Origin: Marispirochaeta aestuarii | GTDB taxonomy: Bacteria; Spirochaetota; Spirochaetia; JC444; Marispirochaetaceae | DNA: 64,000 nucleotides | Direction of reading: 5' to 3' | NCBI RefSeq assembly: GCF_002087085.1 | Contig: NZ_MWQY01000003.1 | Coordinates: 124,001 to 188,000, forward strand | In this document: positions 62,024-64,000 of the stretch, one piece after another | Layout: each line of letters opens with the position of its first letter | How positions within the stretch are numbered: position 1 is the first letter of the stretch | Program-made: the position numbers and the translations under genes | Notes under the pieces: generated by a model | The model's input: only the letters and a program-made list of their open reading frames with translations | Told to the model about the DNA's origin: nothing | Databases searched by the model: none

Positions 62024-62053
62024 AATATATGACAAAGCCCGAACATGTGTCAA
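62024..62053 (-). promoter_or_regulatory. gap promoter
   Basis: Minus-strand TTGACA (62053-62048), 18 bases, TATATT (62029-62024), in the gap between the TPR gene and gap. The leader before gap would be about 30 bases including the AGGAGG site. Confidence 0.65.
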
Positions 62054-62090
62054 TTAACCGGGAAAGGGATATAAAACTGGAAAATATAAT

Positions 62091-64000
62091 TTATTGTATT
62101 GTAAGCAGTTCCTGATAGAGCCCTTCCCTCTGATCGTCTTTCTTCGGTACCGGCGGAGGAGCTTCTCCCGGCATGATCAGAATGTCTCCCTCGTTTATGT
62201 AATCAAAGAATCCCAGGGCTTCGATCGTCCCCTCCGCCACGAGATCATCGATACCATCAACGGTAAAACGCCCCACCATATCATCCTCACTGTAGGCGAA
62301 TCCGAGACGGTCCCGCAGAAGGCTGACAGCCTCGGGAGGAAAAATAAGAAGCTCGTCTCCCTCCTCGAGGCCGTCGAGGGCACCGATATCAAGCAGTCCG
62401 GCATCGAATTCCCGTCGCAGAAGATTGCCCCGCAAGGGCAGTGAAGCGTGAATTCCCCGAACGGCGCGGTCAAGAGCATCGCTAACCCTGTCGTTGCCGG
62501 TTCTGTATACCTTCCGTTCTTCCATTCCTGCACCATTGACAGCGAGATACATGTCCGCGTATACAGAAAAACTGCGCCGGGTTTCATCGAAGGAAAGAAG
62601 CAGGAAATACTCATCTCCCCGGCCTCTCGCAATACCGAAGGCCTCTGCAAAGGAAGATACCATCCGGGCCCGGAGATCCGTTACGGCGACCCTCTCCATT
62701 GAGCTCAGAAAGTCCACAAAAAGATCCGCGGCAATCCTTTCGCCCATATATTTTTCCATGGTTGATTCCGAAGGAATATAGAAAACCCCGAGGCGGTACT
62801 CGTTCCGTTCGATTTCGAACTGCCCGAGCCCCCAGGACTGTGCAATCCCGTCCTCCTGAAGACTGCGCTGAATTTCCAGTTCATCCAGGATATCCTCAGA
62901 CTGAGTTCCTTCATCAACGATTCCCTCAAGATAGCTGAGATACTTTGCGTAATAACCAAGAGTCTTCCAGACCTCCGCATACCGCATACGGTAACGCGCC
63001 TCCGATGGTTGCAGCTGTACTGCAAGACGATACTCCCGTGCCGCCTTGTCCATGAGAAAACGGGATTCGAACTCGATTCCCCTGTTCAGATGATACTCCG
63101 CCAGAGTCTCCCGCAGCGGGTGATCCCCGGGGGTACTGCGCCTGACCAGGGATTCCAGGGCGTAACGGGTCAGTTCGTCGTCCCGGCGGCTGCGAAACAC
63201 GGAGGTATAACTCCGGATCGCCTCCTCAGGTCGACCTGCCATTTCATATGCCATTCCCAGGGAATAGAGGGTACCGGCATCTGCAGGATCCACTTTAAGG
63301 GCGTTCAGAAGATACTCGATCGCTTCGTCAAACTCATTTTTCAACAGCAGAGCCCGGGCAGCTGTAAGCAATGCAGGCTGATAGTCCGGCTGAAGAGAGA
63401 CGGCGATACGGGCATGATGGAGGGCATCGTCAAAGCGCTCCCGCCTGATATAATGCCGGGCGACAGCTACCTGCACCTCGGGACTGTCTCCATGATACCG
63501 CACCGCCGCGGAGACGTAGGTTTGAGAAGCTTCCTGGCGTTCCAGCTCATCGGAGAGAAGCAGAAGCCCCAGAATAATCCGCTTGTCCCCGGGGACCCGG
63601 GCAAGGGCGTCCTCATAGGTCTGCAGTGCATTACCCACCTCCCCCTGAGCCACGTCCAGTTCAGCCAGCCCCAGCAGGGCTTCCATATTGTTGGGCTCCG
63701 CCTCGATAACCTGGGAAAAAATCTTCCTGGCCTCGTCGAATCTTCCCAGACCCACCAGAATCCTTCCATGGAGCACCTGAAGAGAGGTGCTCCCCCGGCG
63801 CAGTCTGATGGCATCCTGTATATAATGGAGGGCGTCCTGATACTCACCAAGAAAGAAGAATGATTCCGCGAGGCCGATCACGGGGTCGGCATAGACCGGA
63901 TACCTGCGTACAAGCTCGGTATAGGCTTCCACGGCCTGATAGTATTTTCTGTTCTCCTGCAGATTTCTTGCCCGCCTGTAGGCCTCGACCTGAGGGGCCT
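62091..64000 (-). CDS. TPR protein, N-terminus cut by the window edge
   Basis: At least 635 residues. The frame stays open to base 64000, where codons for YRRARNLQENRKYYQAV continue the repeat pattern, so the GTG at 63932 is not the true start. TPR-like helices fill the first 360 residues (DPVIGLAESFFFLGEYQDAL; ALLGLAELDVAQGEVGNALQ; TLYSLGMAYEMAGRPEEAIR). After about residue 370 a different domain appears, with FEIERNEYRLGVFYIP, and an end domain with GALDGLEEGDELLIFPPEAV and a proline-rich tail. The C-terminal part may be a ligand-binding module. No family recognised. Confidence 0.75.
   Translation of the reverse strand, partial: APQVEAYRRARNLQENRKYYQAVEAYTELVRRYPVYADPVIGLAESFFFLGEYQDALHYIQDAIRLRRGSTSLQVLHGRILVGLGRFDEARKIFSQVIEAEPNNMEALLGLAELDVAQGEVGNALQTYEDALARVPGDKRIILGLLLLSDELERQEASQTYVSAAVRYHGDSPEVQVAVARHYIRRERFDDALHHARIAVSLQPDYQPALLTAARALLLKNEFDEAIEYLLNALKVDPADAGTLYSLGMAYEMAGRPEEAIRSYTSVFRSRRDDELTRYALESLVRRSTPGDHPLRETLAEYHLNRGIEFESRFLMDKAAREYRLAVQLQPSEARYRMRYAEVWKTLGYYAKYLSYLEGIVDEGTQSEDILDELEIQRSLQEDGIAQSWGLGQFEIERNEYRLGVFYIPSESTMEKYMGERIAADLFVDFLSSMERVAVTDLRARMVSSFAEAFGIARGRGDEYFLLLSFDETRRSFSVYADMYLAVNGAGMEERKVYRTGNDRVSDALDRAVRGIHASLPLRGNLLRREFDAGLLDIGALDGLEEGDELLIFPPEAVSLLRDRLGFAYSEDDMVGRFTVDGIDDLVAEGTIEALGFFDYINEGDILIMPGEAPPPVPKKDDQREGLYQELLTIQ

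Noticed and set aside
1..64000. CRISPR array or insertion sequence
   Set aside because: No spaced repeat array, transposase or terminal inverted repeat was seen in this window.

Overview
The window looks like a spirochaete chromosome, probably a free-living member of the Spirochaetales. The best evidence is a full-length cytoplasmic filament protein gene, cfpA, next to a pyruvate-phosphate-dikinase-like gene and a basic-linker protein. As I remember it, this is the arrangement around TP0746-TP0748 of Treponema pallidum. Many predicted lipoproteins, beta-helix surface proteins and TPR proteins fit the same picture.

Bases 1 to about 8,820 are the right end of a prophage or similar integrated element. 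A leftward early operon runs from a divergent operator (6883-6956) through a ribbon-helix-helix protein, a KilAC antirepressor, several very small genes joined by ATGA overlaps, a DUF1064 nuclease-like protein, a YqaJ/lambda-type exonuclease, a RecT annealing protein and two beta-class DNA methyltransferases, and leaves the window on the left. To the right of the operator lie the XRE repressor, an AT-rich lipoprotein cargo gene, and a self-contained two-gene unit with an operator filling its promoter spacer. The element ends in a 3' tRNA/tmRNA fragment (8802-8823) followed by a host-type terminator, a classical attR.

From 8,850 on the sequence reads as core chromosome. 9,133-13,149: a three-gene membrane-glycolipid operon (DUF374 acyltransferase, LPG-synthase-type membrane protein, and a fusion of a metal-ligand-less metallophosphoesterase fold to a GT4 transferase). 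13,460-21,367: a zinc alcohol dehydrogenase, a frameshifted diguanylate cyclase, an MscS channel, a CaCA exchanger, an aldo/keto reductase and a large beta-helix surface protein. 21,448-27,085: purB-guaB-purA-guaA, the two branches from IMP to AMP and GMP. 27,165-35,516: a TPR protein, an unknown protein and the cfpA locus. 35,667-40,857: a VWA protein, NrnA, a lipoprotein, a SPOR protein and a LapA-like protein. 40,886-45,036: miaB and folD with a purH that is split into two genes. 45,238-47,008: a small outer-membrane barrel and a lipoprotein. 47,018-61,987: a long leftward run carrying gap-pgk-tpiA-secG, a flavodoxin-like gene, a SurA-type isomerase, nusB, a TPR gene, map, htrA, a phosphoribosyltransferase and a 1,704-residue surface protein. 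A TPR gene is cut by the right edge.

The most interesting items are the pseudo-phosphatase/GT4 fusion and its operon, the AT-hook-like tail of CfpA, the PPDK homologue with a degenerate ATP-grasp domain, the split purH, the disrupted GGDEF motif, and the compact prophage control signals. All functional statements rest on reading motifs by eye; no database search was run.
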